Below, one piece after another: positions 1 to 8,672 of a DNA stretch of 64,000 bases. The translations under genes and the position numbers were made by a program. Location: the NCBI GenBank assembly GCA_024233305.1, contig JACKPV010000031.1:124001-188000 (forward strand). The letters run 5' to 3'. Position 1 is the first letter of the stretch. Each line of letters opens with the position of its first letter. Source of the DNA: Verrucomicrobiales bacterium. Its GTDB lineage: Bacteria; Verrucomicrobiota; Verrucomicrobiia; Limisphaerales; J093. The notes under the pieces were generated by a model. It was not told the origin of the DNA, made no database searches, and worked only from the letters and a program-made list of their open reading frames with translations.

Positions 1-126
1 CGAACGATCCAGACGCTCATGGACAGCCCGCTCTCCGCGGGACTGCGCCAAAGGGTGGACGAACTGGCGACCCGACTGGGCCTGGACCACCCGGTCCAAA
101 CCCGGGCACCGGCAGTCGGACGATAG
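1..126 (+). CDS. C-terminal end of an unidentified protein (5' truncated by window)
   Basis: An open frame enters the window at base 1 and stops at a TAG at 124-126, giving 41 C-terminal residues that include TLMDSPLSAGLRQRVDELA. The stretch looks like an amphipathic helix followed by a short polar tail. No domain can be recognised from so short a fragment, and no function is proposed. It is followed by about 270 bases without a convincing gene before the Tat-exported oxidoreductase, so the two are probably not tightly coupled. Confidence 0.5.
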   Translation, partial: RTIQTLMDSPLSAGLRQRVDELATRLGLDHPVQTRAPAVGR

Positions 127-398
127 CCCGCGAGGAAGGGATCCGCGCCCGCGAACATCATCCAGAGCGGGTGCGGCCCCTGGCAACCGCCGGTGCGGGG
201 GATCCGGCCCACGGGACAGAGGTTGCTGGCCGCCCCCCTCGCGCCGCGGTCCGCAGGGACCTTCGCCCTGGCCCGCTTTCGACCGCGCCCCCCGGAGCGC
301 GCGCCGCTCGATTCCCCCTTGCAGCACCAGCCCGGGCGACGAAGAATGGGCCTCCGACATAAGCAACACCGGGTTCAGTCCGTTCCACGCACGCTGCC

Positions 399-1823
399 AT
401 GAACACGCAACCGAAAGACCGCCGGATCAGTCGCCGTCGTTTCGTCCAAACCGGCCTGGGAGCCATCGCCGCCGCCACCGTCGTCCCGCGACACGTGCTC
501 GGTGGGCCGCGCTTCGTGCCTCCGAGTGAGAAGGTGAACATCGCCCTCATCGGCGCCGGCGGGCAGGGGCGCACGAACGCCCGCGCACTGTTCCAGGAGG
601 CGGACGCGCAGATCATCGCGATTTGCGACCCCATCGAGTCCCACGATCTCAGCGACTTCTACTACCGCGGCAAGGCGGGTCGCGCGCCGGTGAAAGCGGA
701 GATCGAACAGCATTACGCCGGCAAGGCCGCGAGCTCGCGCTGCGCCGAATACGTCGACTTCCGCGACCTTCTCGAACATGAGAAGGCGATTGATGCGGTG
801 CTCTGCGCCACGCCGGATCACAACCACGCACAAGTCGTGATTCCCGCCATGCGGCTCGGCAAGCACGTCTATTGCGAAAAGCCCCTGACCCATAACATCT
901 GGGAGGCGCGGCTCATGGCGAAGGTGGCCCGGGAGACGGGCGTGGCCACCCAGATGGGCAACCAGGGGCATTCCGGGGAAGGCATCCGCGCCACCTGCGA
1001 GTGGATCTGGGACGGCGCCATCGGCCAGGTCCGCGAGGTGCATGCGTGGTCGGGAGCGACCCGCTGGGGCAAGCACATCGCAGGACGGCCCGCGGGCAGC
1101 CCGGCAATGCCGAAGACGGTCAACAACTGGGACCTCTGGATCGGCCCACGCGAACCGCGGCCTTATCACCCGGCCTACACGCCGGTAACCTGGCGGGACT
1201 TCTGGGACTTCGGCACCGCGCCCATCGGCGACATGGCCTGCCACAACATCGATCCGGCGCTCATGGCCCTGGACCTGCGGGCGCCGCGGACCATCGAGGC
1301 GACGGCAGCCGGGGGCGTCGAGGACTACATGGCACCCGTCGGTTCGATGTATACGTATCAGTTTGGCCCGCGCGGCAATCTGCCGCCGGTGAAGCTGGTC
1401 TGGTACGACGGAGGGTTGGAACCGGCGCGCCCGGACGAACTCGAGGACGGCATGAACTTCGCCGGCGGCGGCAACGGCATCCTGTTCGTTGGCGACAAGG
1501 GGAAGATCACCTGCCCCGGTTGGGCCGGCGATCCGACGATCCTGCCGCTCGAGCTGCAAGACGATTACCGGCGTCCGCCCAAGACCCTGCGCCGGGTGAA
1601 AGGGCACCACCGCGACTGGCTCGATGCATGCAAGGGCGGCCAGCCGGCCAGCAGCAATTTCGCGTATGGCGCCGCGCTGACCGAACTGGTGCTGCTCGGC
1701 CCCGTGGCCTTGCGCACCGGCAAGAAGATCGAGTGGGACACCGTCAACATGCGTGCCACCAACGCCCCGCAGGCCGACGCGTTCCTGAAGGAGGAGTACC
1801 GGGAGGGTTGGGAACTGGCCTGA
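399..1823 (+). CDS. Gfo/Idh/MocA family oxidoreductase with Tat signal
   Basis: A 474-residue NAD(P)-dependent sugar or inositol dehydrogenase-type protein. The N-terminus carries a twin-arginine signal (SRRRFVQTG, residues 11-19) followed by an Ala-rich hydrophobic stretch, so it should be exported folded. The Rossmann loop GAGGQG is at 52-57 and the family Glu-Lys-Pro is at 160-162 (CEKPLTHN). The C-terminal half has the alpha/beta dimerisation domain typical of the family. The ATG at 399 places the RR motif correctly. Exported members are abundant in Verrucomicrobiota and Planctomycetota. A few are retaining or inverting glycosidases that use NAD as cofactor, so glycosidase activity is possible. 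The substrate cannot be read from sequence. It stands alone, with roughly 280 bases before priA. Confidence 0.88.
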   Translation: MNTQPKDRRISRRRFVQTGLGAIAAATVVPRHVLGGPRFVPPSEKVNIALIGAGGQGRTNARALFQEADAQIIAICDPIESHDLSDFYYRGKAGRAPVKAEIEQHYAGKAASSRCAEYVDFRDLLEHEKAIDAVLCATPDHNHAQVVIPAMRLGKHVYCEKPLTHNIWEARLMAKVARETGVATQMGNQGHSGEGIRATCEWIWDGAIGQVREVHAWSGATRWGKHIAGRPAGSPAMPKTVNNWDLWIGPREPRPYHPAYTPVTWRDFWDFGTAPIGDMACHNIDPALMALDLRAPRTIEATAAGGVEDYMAPVGSMYTYQFGPRGNLPPVKLVWYDGGLEPARPDELEDGMNFAGGGNGILFVGDKGKITCPGWAGDPTILPLELQDDYRRPPKTLRRVKGHHRDWLDACKGGQPASSNFAYGAALTELVLLGPVALRTGKKIEWDTVNMRATNAPQADAFLKEEYREGWELA

Positions 1824-1924
1824 TCCACTACGATTCAAGCGCGGCAGCCATCGACATGTGGTCGGCGCTGGACTCCATCGCTGGAGGCGGACCGGCCCGG
1901 AGAAGGCATCATGCGCCAAGCGTA

Positions 1925-1945
1925 CGTCGACAGCTACAGTCGACG
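1925..1945. repeat. Short perfect inverted repeat (CGTCGAC / GTCGACG)
   Basis: In the roughly 280-base gap between the oxidoreductase and priA there is a perfect 7-base inverted repeat, CGTCGAC at 1925-1931 and GTCGACG at 1939-1945, with a 7-base spacer. It sits in a cluster of further TCGAC words extending to about 1970. It could be an RNA hairpin or a protein-binding site upstream of priA. Apart from this the gap shows no gene. Confidence 0.35.
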
Positions 1946-2105
1946 GCTACGAATCGACGAGTCGACGAGCGGGTACGGCTGAATTCCATTCCACCGCGTC
2001 GCACACCGGGCCACAGGTTCGCCACCCACGGGGGATCACGGGCGTCATTCCCGAGGCGCGGGCGGCTTGACCACCACCCGGCGCCCGGTAACGCTTGACC
2101 CGCCG

Positions 2106-4415
2106 ATGATCGCCCGTGTCACCCTCGAAATTGCGTTGCGGCGGGAGTTTGACTACCTCATTCCCGCGGAACTCGAGGGTCGGGTCGAAGTAGGCAGCCG
2201 GGTCAAGGTGCCGTTCGGACCCCGGTTTGTGTTGGGGGTTGTCACCGGCCTCGCCACCGAGTCCCCCCACACCAACCTGCGCCCCATCCAGAAGGTCATC
2301 GGCGCCCAGAGCCTCGTCACGCCGCGTGTGCTCGAACTTGCCCGCTGGATCGCCGGCTACTACTGCTGCCCGGTCGAGACGGCATTGAAGAGCGTCCTGC
2401 CCGAGTCGGTGCGCCGGGAGAAGGCCGGCTGGCGCGAGCGGCTGCACGTCCGCATGCAACCCCCGACCGGCGAATTCCCGAAGCTCACACGCCGCCAGCA
2501 GGACGTGTGGAACGTCATCGAAGAGCACCGCGATCTGCCGCTTCAGGAATTGACGCGCCTGACCGGTTGCACGGCGGAAACGGTGCGGCGTCTCGAAGAC
2601 CGCGGGTTGGTCGTCATCGCGCCGCAGATTGCCGAACGCGATCCCTACGCCGACGAACAAATCGTCCCCACCCGGCCGCTCACCCTGAATCCCGAACAGG
2701 CCGTGGCCCTCGAACGCATCAACCACGCCCTCGACCACGCCGCCGCGCGCGGTCCGGACGCCGCCGCTCCCCAAGGCGCCCCCCGTCCCGCCGGCGAGGT
2801 TCGCAGCGCCGATCAGAAGGCCGACGACGACACCGGGGAGGGCGTCTTTCTCCTGCACGGAGTAACGGGCAGCGGCAAGACGGAGGTTTACCTGCAAGCC
2901 ATCGCGCACAGTCTCGAGATGGGGCGCGGCGCCATCGTGCTGGTGCCGGAGATCTCGCTGACCCCGCAGACCATCGAACGGTTCAAGGCCCGCTTCTGTT
3001 CGGGCCCGTTGCAGACGCTCGTGGCGGTGTTGCACAGCCACCTGTCCGCGGGCGAACGCCACGATGAATGGCACAAGATCCGGCAGGGCCGCGCCCGCAT
3101 CGTCATCGGCGCCCGCTCCGCGATATTCGCCCCGGTCGAACCGCTCGGCCTGGTGATCGTGGACGAGGAACACGAGCATTCCTACAAACAGGAGGAGGCG
3201 CCCCGCTACAACGCGCGTGACGTCGCCGTGGTGCGTGGCCGGCGCGAACAGGCGGTCGTCGTCCTCGGTTCCGCGACCCCGTCCCTCGAGAGCTACTACA
3301 ACGCCCAACACCGGAAATACGCCCTGCTGGAACTGAAAGCGCGGGCGGACAACCGGAAGCTGCCGGTGGTGCGGGTGGTCGACATGCGCTACGAAGGCCG
3401 GCACGACAAGGGCCCGCCGCTGTTCTCGCAGATGCTGCGCGAGGCCATCACCCACCGACTCGAGGAACACGAACAGGTGATTCTGTTCCTCAACCGGCGC
3501 GGCTTCTCAAGTTCGCTGCAATGCCCGAAGTGCGGCTACGTGGCCGGCTGCCCCCACTGCAGCCTGGCGCTGACCTACCACCGGCCGCAACAACGCCTGA
3601 TGTGCCACATCTGCGGCTACTACGAAAACGCCCCCGAACGCTGCCCCGAAGCCGCCTGTCAGAATCCCGCCATTCGTTACGCCGGCGTCGGCACCCAACG
3701 GGTCGAAGAGGGCCTCAACCGCCTCTTTCCCCACGCGCGCGTCCAGCGCATGGACTCGGACGTGCTCAAGCGGAAGGAGGATTACCGGCGCATCCTCGGG
3801 GATTTTCGGACCGGCCGGATCGACATCCTGCTGGGCACGCAGATGATCGCCAAGGGGCTCCATTTCCCGAACGTCACCCTGGTCGGCATCATCTATGCGG
3901 ATCTCAGCCTGCACCGGGCGGACTTCCGGGCGGGCGAACGCACCTTCCAGCTGTTGACCCAGGTTTCCGGCCGCGCCGGTCGGGGAGACGTCGAAGGCGA
4001 GGTGATCGTCCAGGCCTTCACCCCGTTTCACCCCGCGATTCAATACGCGCGCCGCCACGATTTCGTGAGTTTCTACGAACAGGAAATCGAGTTCCGGCAG
4101 GCGCTCAGTTACCCGCCCTGGAGCCGGGTGGCGCTGCTTACCTTGAAGGGACGCAACGAGGACAAGGTGCGCCTGTTCGCGGAGTATCTGAAGGGCGAGC
4201 TGGCGAAGGCGGTTGAAGGCTGGCCCCACCTCGCGCTCGCCGGCCCCGCCCCCGCTCCCCTGCTCCGCGCCGAGACCTATTACCGCTACCAGATCATGTT
4301 CCGCACCCGGCAGATGGCCCGCCTCAGCCGGACGCTGGCCACCGTCGAACAGGCCATCAACCTGCCCGATGACGTGGCGTTGACCCTCGACATCGATCCG
4401 GTCGACCTGTCGTGA
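2106..4415 (+). CDS. priA: Primosomal protein N' (replication restart helicase PriA)
   Basis: A 769-residue 3'-to-5' helicase that reloads the replisome at stalled forks. The ATG at 2106 is preferred over a TTG 39 bases upstream because PriA proteins begin with this sequence (MIARVTLEIALRREFDYLIP). The N-terminal DNA-binding domain is followed by Walker A GVTGSGKT at 252-259, the DEEH box at 353-356 and a zinc-binding Cys cluster from residue 473 (CPKCGYVAGCPHC, then further CxxC pairs) that inserts between the helicase lobes. The later helicase motifs are present (for example QVSGRAGRGDVEGEV). Length and order match the family. The gene ends against the convergent permease gene, with a hairpin across the junction. 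Confidence 0.97.
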   Translation: MIARVTLEIALRREFDYLIPAELEGRVEVGSRVKVPFGPRFVLGVVTGLATESPHTNLRPIQKVIGAQSLVTPRVLELARWIAGYYCCPVETALKSVLPESVRREKAGWRERLHVRMQPPTGEFPKLTRRQQDVWNVIEEHRDLPLQELTRLTGCTAETVRRLEDRGLVVIAPQIAERDPYADEQIVPTRPLTLNPEQAVALERINHALDHAAARGPDAAAPQGAPRPAGEVRSADQKADDDTGEGVFLLHGVTGSGKTEVYLQAIAHSLEMGRGAIVLVPEISLTPQTIERFKARFCSGPLQTLVAVLHSHLSAGERHDEWHKIRQGRARIVIGARSAIFAPVEPLGLVIVDEEHEHSYKQEEAPRYNARDVAVVRGRREQAVVVLGSATPSLESYYNAQHRKYALLELKARADNRKLPVVRVVDMRYEGRHDKGPPLFSQMLREAITHRLEEHEQVILFLNRRGFSSSLQCPKCGYVAGCPHCSLALTYHRPQQRLMCHICGYYENAPERCPEAACQNPAIRYAGVGTQRVEEGLNRLFPHARVQRMDSDVLKRKEDYRRILGDFRTGRIDILLGTQMIAKGLHFPNVTLVGIIYADLSLHRADFRAGERTFQLLTQVSGRAGRGDVEGEVIVQAFTPFHPAIQYARRHDFVSFYEQEIEFRQALSYPPWSRVALLTLKGRNEDKVRLFAEYLKGELAKAVEGWPHLALAGPAPAPLLRAETYYRYQIMFRTRQMARLSRTLATVEQAINLPDDVALTLDIDPVDLS

Positions 4416-4432
4416 GCCGGGCGCTCCGGCTC
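4414..4432. terminator. Possible bidirectional terminator hairpin between priA and the NCS1 permease
   Basis: GAGCCGG at 4414-4420 and CCGGCTC at 4426-4432 form a perfect 7-base-pair GC-rich stem with a 5-base loop. It lies across the stop codons of two convergent genes only 15 bases apart. No T-tract follows on either strand, so it may act as a weak or Rho-assisted terminator; this role is inferred. Confidence 0.4.
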
Positions 4433-6023
4433 ATTCCGCCTTCCGTTCCATCCACAGGGGCGTGGCGACGAACCACGCGATGGTCGAGAGGATCAACAGC
4501 CACTTCACGCGGTCCAGTTCGACCGAACCGCCGAGGAACAGGAAGCCCGGCACCACGACGCCCGCGAGCGCGATCCACGAAACGACCTGCGCGCCCAGAC
4601 GGAAAGTCGCCAGTTCATGGATGCCGTTTTGCAGCACGTAGCTGATGGCGATGAAGAGGAACGCGGCCATGAACCAGCCCGGCAGCGAGACGAAGTAGAT
4701 CTGGAAGTAGGGCTTCCCGGAGGTCACCAACGCCAGGCAGATGACCAGGGTCGCGATCCAGGCCGCGCCCGCCGCCCAATTGAACCTCACGCCGCTGCGC
4801 TCGGCGAAATTGCGCTTGAGCCCGAGCTTCTCCATCAGCCAGAAGTCCACGAACACAACGGCGCCCATGGGCATGAGGATGAGCCCGTACAGCGCCACGA
4901 AATCCAGCAGCTTCATCGCAATCGCGGGGAACATGCCGGCGATGGTGGCGATCGCGCCGGTGACCAGCGTGACCCTGTAGCGGGACGATTTCGGGGTGAT
5001 CGCCTGAAACGCCAAGCCCGCCCGGTAGATCGTCGGATTGGCGGTGGTCCAGCCGGCGATGATTACGCAGAGCAAACCGGCGAGCCCGCAGGCGTTGTAG
5101 GCCAGCGGCCCGGGCAGCACGGCGGTGTTGCCGGGATCGTTGCGCAGTTGCACCGCGTAGAGGATCGAAGCCGACAACCACGCCATGAAATGCCCGACAT
5201 ACATGCCCGAGGCCGTGGCCACGGCGTACCAGGATTTCCGCGCAAACCGGAATACCGTCAGGTCGGACATGCCGACATGCATCGCAAGGTTGCAGAACCA
5301 CGCGAAGAACATCACGTGCCAGAAGGTGAACTTGAGCTTGCCGGCCAAGGGTTCGCCCCCGGTCCAGATGACTTCCTTCGCCTTCGGCCAGAAATCCGCC
5401 AGTGACTCGACACCCATCTGCCGCAAACCGACCAGTCCGAACGCGAAGAAAACGAGGACCATCCACGGCGCGGCGATGTTCGCCACCCGGGCGACGAAGC
5501 GGTACCCATAGGCGGCGACAAACGAGATCAACCCGCCCACCACCAGCACGGCGAGCACCCAACCGATGCTGTTCGGGTAGACGTCGTCAAGTTCGGGCAT
5601 CGGAAAATCGAACCAGACTCCGATGGCCGTTGCCGAGACGGTGACCATGGCGCCCGCCAGAAAACAGAACATCACGCCGTTCGCCAGGTTGTAGAGGGTG
5701 ACGAGCTGGCGTCCGCAAATCTTCTCGAGCTGGTAATAGAGCGTGAGCCGGGTCCGGGTCGCGATGGGCGCGGTGAGGAACACCCAGCTCAGGACCGCCA
5801 GCGCGTTGCCGACGATCAACCCGAAGACGACATCGAACGCGGAGACGCCGGCGGCCACGAAGAGCGGGCCGATCATCAACTCCGTCCCGGCGCAATGCTC
5901 GCCCGCGTACTGGCCGATGAAGCTCTTGAAGCCCAGCCGCGCCTGGGGCGGCACCGGCTCGCGTTCGTATTCATTCACCGGTTCGTGCGCCGCCGGATCC
6001 GGCCGACCTTGTTCCGCTGTCAT
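4431..6023 (-). CDS. NCS1-type nucleobase:cation symporter (purine/cytosine permease family)
   Basis: A 530-residue integral membrane protein with about 12 hydrophobic segments. The N-terminal pattern, a short polar tail then FIGQYAGEHCAGTELMIGPL and GLIVGNALAVLSWVF, is typical of NCS1 transporters, which import cytosine, purines, allantoin, hydantoins or thiamine with H+ or Na+. The ATG at 6023 is chosen because the 41 codons upstream in frame are polar and unlike any transporter N-terminus. The substrate cannot be assigned, and no nucleobase catabolic genes are adjacent. The gene is convergent with priA. Confidence 0.85.
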   Translation of the reverse strand: MTAEQGRPDPAAHEPVNEYEREPVPPQARLGFKSFIGQYAGEHCAGTELMIGPLFVAAGVSAFDVVFGLIVGNALAVLSWVFLTAPIATRTRLTLYYQLEKICGRQLVTLYNLANGVMFCFLAGAMVTVSATAIGVWFDFPMPELDDVYPNSIGWVLAVLVVGGLISFVAAYGYRFVARVANIAAPWMVLVFFAFGLVGLRQMGVESLADFWPKAKEVIWTGGEPLAGKLKFTFWHVMFFAWFCNLAMHVGMSDLTVFRFARKSWYAVATASGMYVGHFMAWLSASILYAVQLRNDPGNTAVLPGPLAYNACGLAGLLCVIIAGWTTANPTIYRAGLAFQAITPKSSRYRVTLVTGAIATIAGMFPAIAMKLLDFVALYGLILMPMGAVVFVDFWLMEKLGLKRNFAERSGVRFNWAAGAAWIATLVICLALVTSGKPYFQIYFVSLPGWFMAAFLFIAISYVLQNGIHELATFRLGAQVVSWIALAGVVVPGFLFLGGSVELDRVKWLLILSTIAWFVATPLWMERKAE

Positions 6024-6142
6024 AAACGTGATTCGCCCGTTGCTTGCGAGTAATGAGACGGGCCGCATTTCGACAAACGAGCCCCCCGCCGGCAAGCAAA
6101 TTGGACGCGGGAACGAAGAGGCGGGGAGAATCGGGCGGGGGC

Positions 6143-6330
6143 TCAAGGCCGTCCGCCCAGGAGCTTCTTCGCGGCCGCCGTTGCGCTGTGGACGTGCAGC
6201 TGCCGGTAGATTCTCTCGAGGTGGGCGCCAACCGTCCGGACGCGGATCCCCAAACGGTCGCCAATCTCCTTCTGCGCCCGGCCTTCAGCCTATGCGGGAG
6301 AATCCTCTCCCCCTCCAAGATCTTTGCCCC
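6143..6330 (-). pseudogene. Remnant of a LuxR/NarL-type HTH regulator, frameshifted and truncated
   Basis: On the minus strand, 6289 down to the TGA at 6143-6145 encodes 48 residues that form a convincing LuxR-type HTH: AEGRAQKEIGDRLGIRVRTV, then GAHLERIYRQLHVHSATAAA. A TAG precedes this frame at 6290-6292. In another frame just upstream (about 6295-6330) the residues ILEGERILPHRL resemble the first helix of the same domain, so a single frameshift separates the halves. No receiver or sensor domain is present upstream, where the DUF192 gene begins on the other strand. This appears to be the decayed 3' end of a response regulator. A sequencing error at the frameshift would not restore the missing N-terminal domain. 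Confidence 0.6.
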
Positions 6331-6477
6331 GGGGGCGCTGCCATGCGTGCTGCCGTTCCCGGCAGTCCGCGGGCGCAAACGGCCTCCGGGCAGGGCGCTG
6401 GCCGGGACTTCATCGCCGGCCCCGCACAGTGCGGAGCGGCATTGCCAGCCGGGCCGTCCCGGGCCAAGCTTTCGCGC

Positions 6478-7038
6478 ATGAGAGTTTTCGCGGCCTGGGT
6501 TTCTTTCCTCCTGACGCTGTTGGCAGCCATCGGTTGCCAGCCGTCCTCCACGTCGGCGCCCCCCTCGACACCGCCGCAACGCACCCCCGGCCAACTCCAC
6601 CTCAACCAAGCCCAACCCCGGCTGGCCACGCTTGAACTCTGGGTGGGCGACCAGAGCCTGACCACCGAGATCGCCCGGCAGACTGTTGAAATCGCCACGG
6701 GAATGATGTTCCGGACCAACATGGCGGACGGAGAAGCCATGCTCTTTGTGTTCGCGCGCCCTGAGCCGCGCTCGTTCTACATGCGCAACACCAAGGTCCC
6801 GTTGTCCATCGCCTACCTCGATCCCGAGGGGGTGATCCTCGAAATCCACGACATGCAACCCCTCGACGAGACCCCGGTCGAATCCGCCAGCGCGCGCGTG
6901 CAGTACGCGCTCGAGGTTCCCCAGGGCTGGTTCGCCCGGCGCCAAATCTCCCCGGGAGCGCTGATCCGCACATCGAAGGGCCCCCTCAACGAGATCAACT
7001 GGCGCACCCTCCAGGCCAGCGCCGCTGTCCTGCGATGA
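6478..7038 (+). CDS. DUF192 family lipoprotein
   Basis: A 186-residue protein. It opens with a lipoprotein signal (MRVFAAWVSFLLTLLAAIGC, lipobox LLAAIGC), a Ser/Pro/Thr-rich linker, and then a complete DUF192 domain with its diagnostic features: removal of a tripping hydrophobic start, TGMMFR, FYMRNTKVPLSIAYLD and VQYALEVPQGWF. DUF192 is a small beta-rich fold of unclear function. The ATG at 6478 is the start that gives a proper signal. Its TGA overlaps the nadE start (ATGA at 7035-7038), implying translational coupling. Confidence 0.85.
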   Translation: MRVFAAWVSFLLTLLAAIGCQPSSTSAPPSTPPQRTPGQLHLNQAQPRLATLELWVGDQSLTTEIARQTVEIATGMMFRTNMADGEAMLFVFARPEPRSFYMRNTKVPLSIAYLDPEGVILEIHDMQPLDETPVESASARVQYALEVPQGWFARRQISPGALIRTSKGPLNEINWRTLQASAAVLR

Positions 7039-8672
7039 AGATCGCCCTGGCCCAACTGAACCCCACCGTCGGGGATTTCGATGGCAATCTGGACCGCATC
7101 CTCCAGGCCTACCGCACCGCCGTTGCGGCCGGGGCGGACCTGATGCTGACTCCTGAACTCGCGATCCCCGGCTATCCCCCCCGGGACCTCCTCTTGCGGG
7201 CGGGCTTCGTGCAACGCAACCTCGAATGCCTCGAACGGCTGGCCGCCAGCGTCGGGGAAACCGGCCTCGTGGTCGGCCATGTGGGACGCCACGACGAGGG
7301 CGCCGGGCGCGGGGCCACGAATTCCGTCAGCCTGCTGCACCGCGGGACCATCGTGACGCGGCGCGACAAGACGTTGCTGCCCACGTATGACGTGTTCGAC
7401 GAGGACCGCTATTTTGAACCCGCCCGCACGAATGCCCCGGTGCCTTTTCGCGGAACCCGCCTCGGCCTGACGGTGTGCGAGGACCTTTGGAACGACGAGG
7501 CCTTCTGGAAGGACCGCCGCTACCGTCGCAATCCGGCGGCGGAACTGGTTGCGGCCGGGGCCAACTTGATCCTGAATGCGAGCGCCTCGCCCTGGCACCT
7601 GGGCAAGAACCGTGTGCGGCACGCCATGTTGCAGAGCCTGGCCGGGCGGTGCGGCGTGCCCCTGCTCTATTGCAACAGCATTGGGGGCAACGATGAGCTG
7701 GTGTTCGACGGCAACAGCCTGGCCTTCGATGCCCGGGGCCGGCTCATTGCCGCCGGAGCCGGTTTTGCCGAGGACTTGGTGGTGGTCGACACCGCTGCCA
7801 GCGTGCCGGTGGAACCGACCGACCTGCCGGACGAGGAGAAGCTGCATCGCGCCCTCGTGCTGGGGCTGCGTGACTACCTTCACAAATGCGGCTTTCGCCA
7901 GGCGGTGCTCGGTCTGAGCGGTGGCATCGATTCGGCCGTCACCGCCGCGCTCGCGGTGGCCGCGTTGGGAGCGGAAAACGTCCACGGCGTCGCCCTGCCC
8001 TCCCAATACTCGTCGTCGGGCAGCCTGGACGACGCCCGCGAACTGGCGGCGAACCTCGGCATCCGGTTTGACGTGATCCCGATCCAACGCGGGTTCGAGG
8101 CATTGAAGACCGAACTGGCCCCGGTGTTCGCCGACCGGGCCGAGGACCTGACCGAGGAGAACTTGCAGGCCCGCCTGCGGGGCGTGATCCTCATGGCCTT
8201 GTCGAACAAGTTCGGCGCCCTGCTGCTCACGACCGGCAACAAGAGCGAGGTGGCGGTCGGTTACTGCACGCTTTATGGCGACATGTGTGGTGGACTGGCG
8301 GTGATCAACGATGTCCCCAAGACGATGGTCTACCGGCTGGCTCGTTGGATCAACCGCGACCGCGTCGTCATTCCTGAATCCTCGATCACCAAGCCACCCT
8401 CGGCCGAGTTGCGCCCCGATCAACGCGATCAGGATTCGCTGCCGCCCTACGAGGTCCTCGACGCCATCCTTGAAGCCTATGTCGTCGAAGGTCGCCCGGT
8501 TTCCGCCATTCTCGCCTCGGGTTTCGCCGAGGCGGATGTGCGGCAGGTGGTTCGCCTGATTGACCTGAGCGAATACAAGCGCCGCCAGGCCGCCCCGGGC
8601 TTGAAGGTCACCAGCAAGGCGTTTGGGGTGGGCCGGCGCATCCCGATTGCGCAACGTTACCGTGAAGGTTGA
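7035..8672 (+). CDS. nadE: Glutamine-dependent NAD(+) synthetase
   Basis: A 545-residue two-domain enzyme that makes NAD from deamido-NAD, ATP and glutamine. The N-terminal nitrilase-type glutaminase domain has the catalytic triad Glu41 (TPELAIPGYPP), Lys112 (RRDKTLLP) and Cys148 (LTVCEDLW). The C-terminal synthetase domain has the PP-loop SGGIDS at 295-300 and the conserved TTGNKSEVAVGYCTLYGDM segment. All key residues are intact. It is coupled by a 4-base overlap to the DUF192 lipoprotein upstream, and the next gene starts inside its last codons. Confidence 0.97.
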   Translation: MKIALAQLNPTVGDFDGNLDRILQAYRTAVAAGADLMLTPELAIPGYPPRDLLLRAGFVQRNLECLERLAASVGETGLVVGHVGRHDEGAGRGATNSVSLLHRGTIVTRRDKTLLPTYDVFDEDRYFEPARTNAPVPFRGTRLGLTVCEDLWNDEAFWKDRRYRRNPAAELVAAGANLILNASASPWHLGKNRVRHAMLQSLAGRCGVPLLYCNSIGGNDELVFDGNSLAFDARGRLIAAGAGFAEDLVVVDTAASVPVEPTDLPDEEKLHRALVLGLRDYLHKCGFRQAVLGLSGGIDSAVTAALAVAALGAENVHGVALPSQYSSSGSLDDARELAANLGIRFDVIPIQRGFEALKTELAPVFADRAEDLTEENLQARLRGVILMALSNKFGALLLTTGNKSEVAVGYCTLYGDMCGGLAVINDVPKTMVYRLARWINRDRVVIPESSITKPPSAELRPDQRDQDSLPPYEVLDAILEAYVVEGRPVSAILASGFAEADVRQVVRLIDLSEYKRRQAAPGLKVTSKAFGVGRRIPIAQRYREG

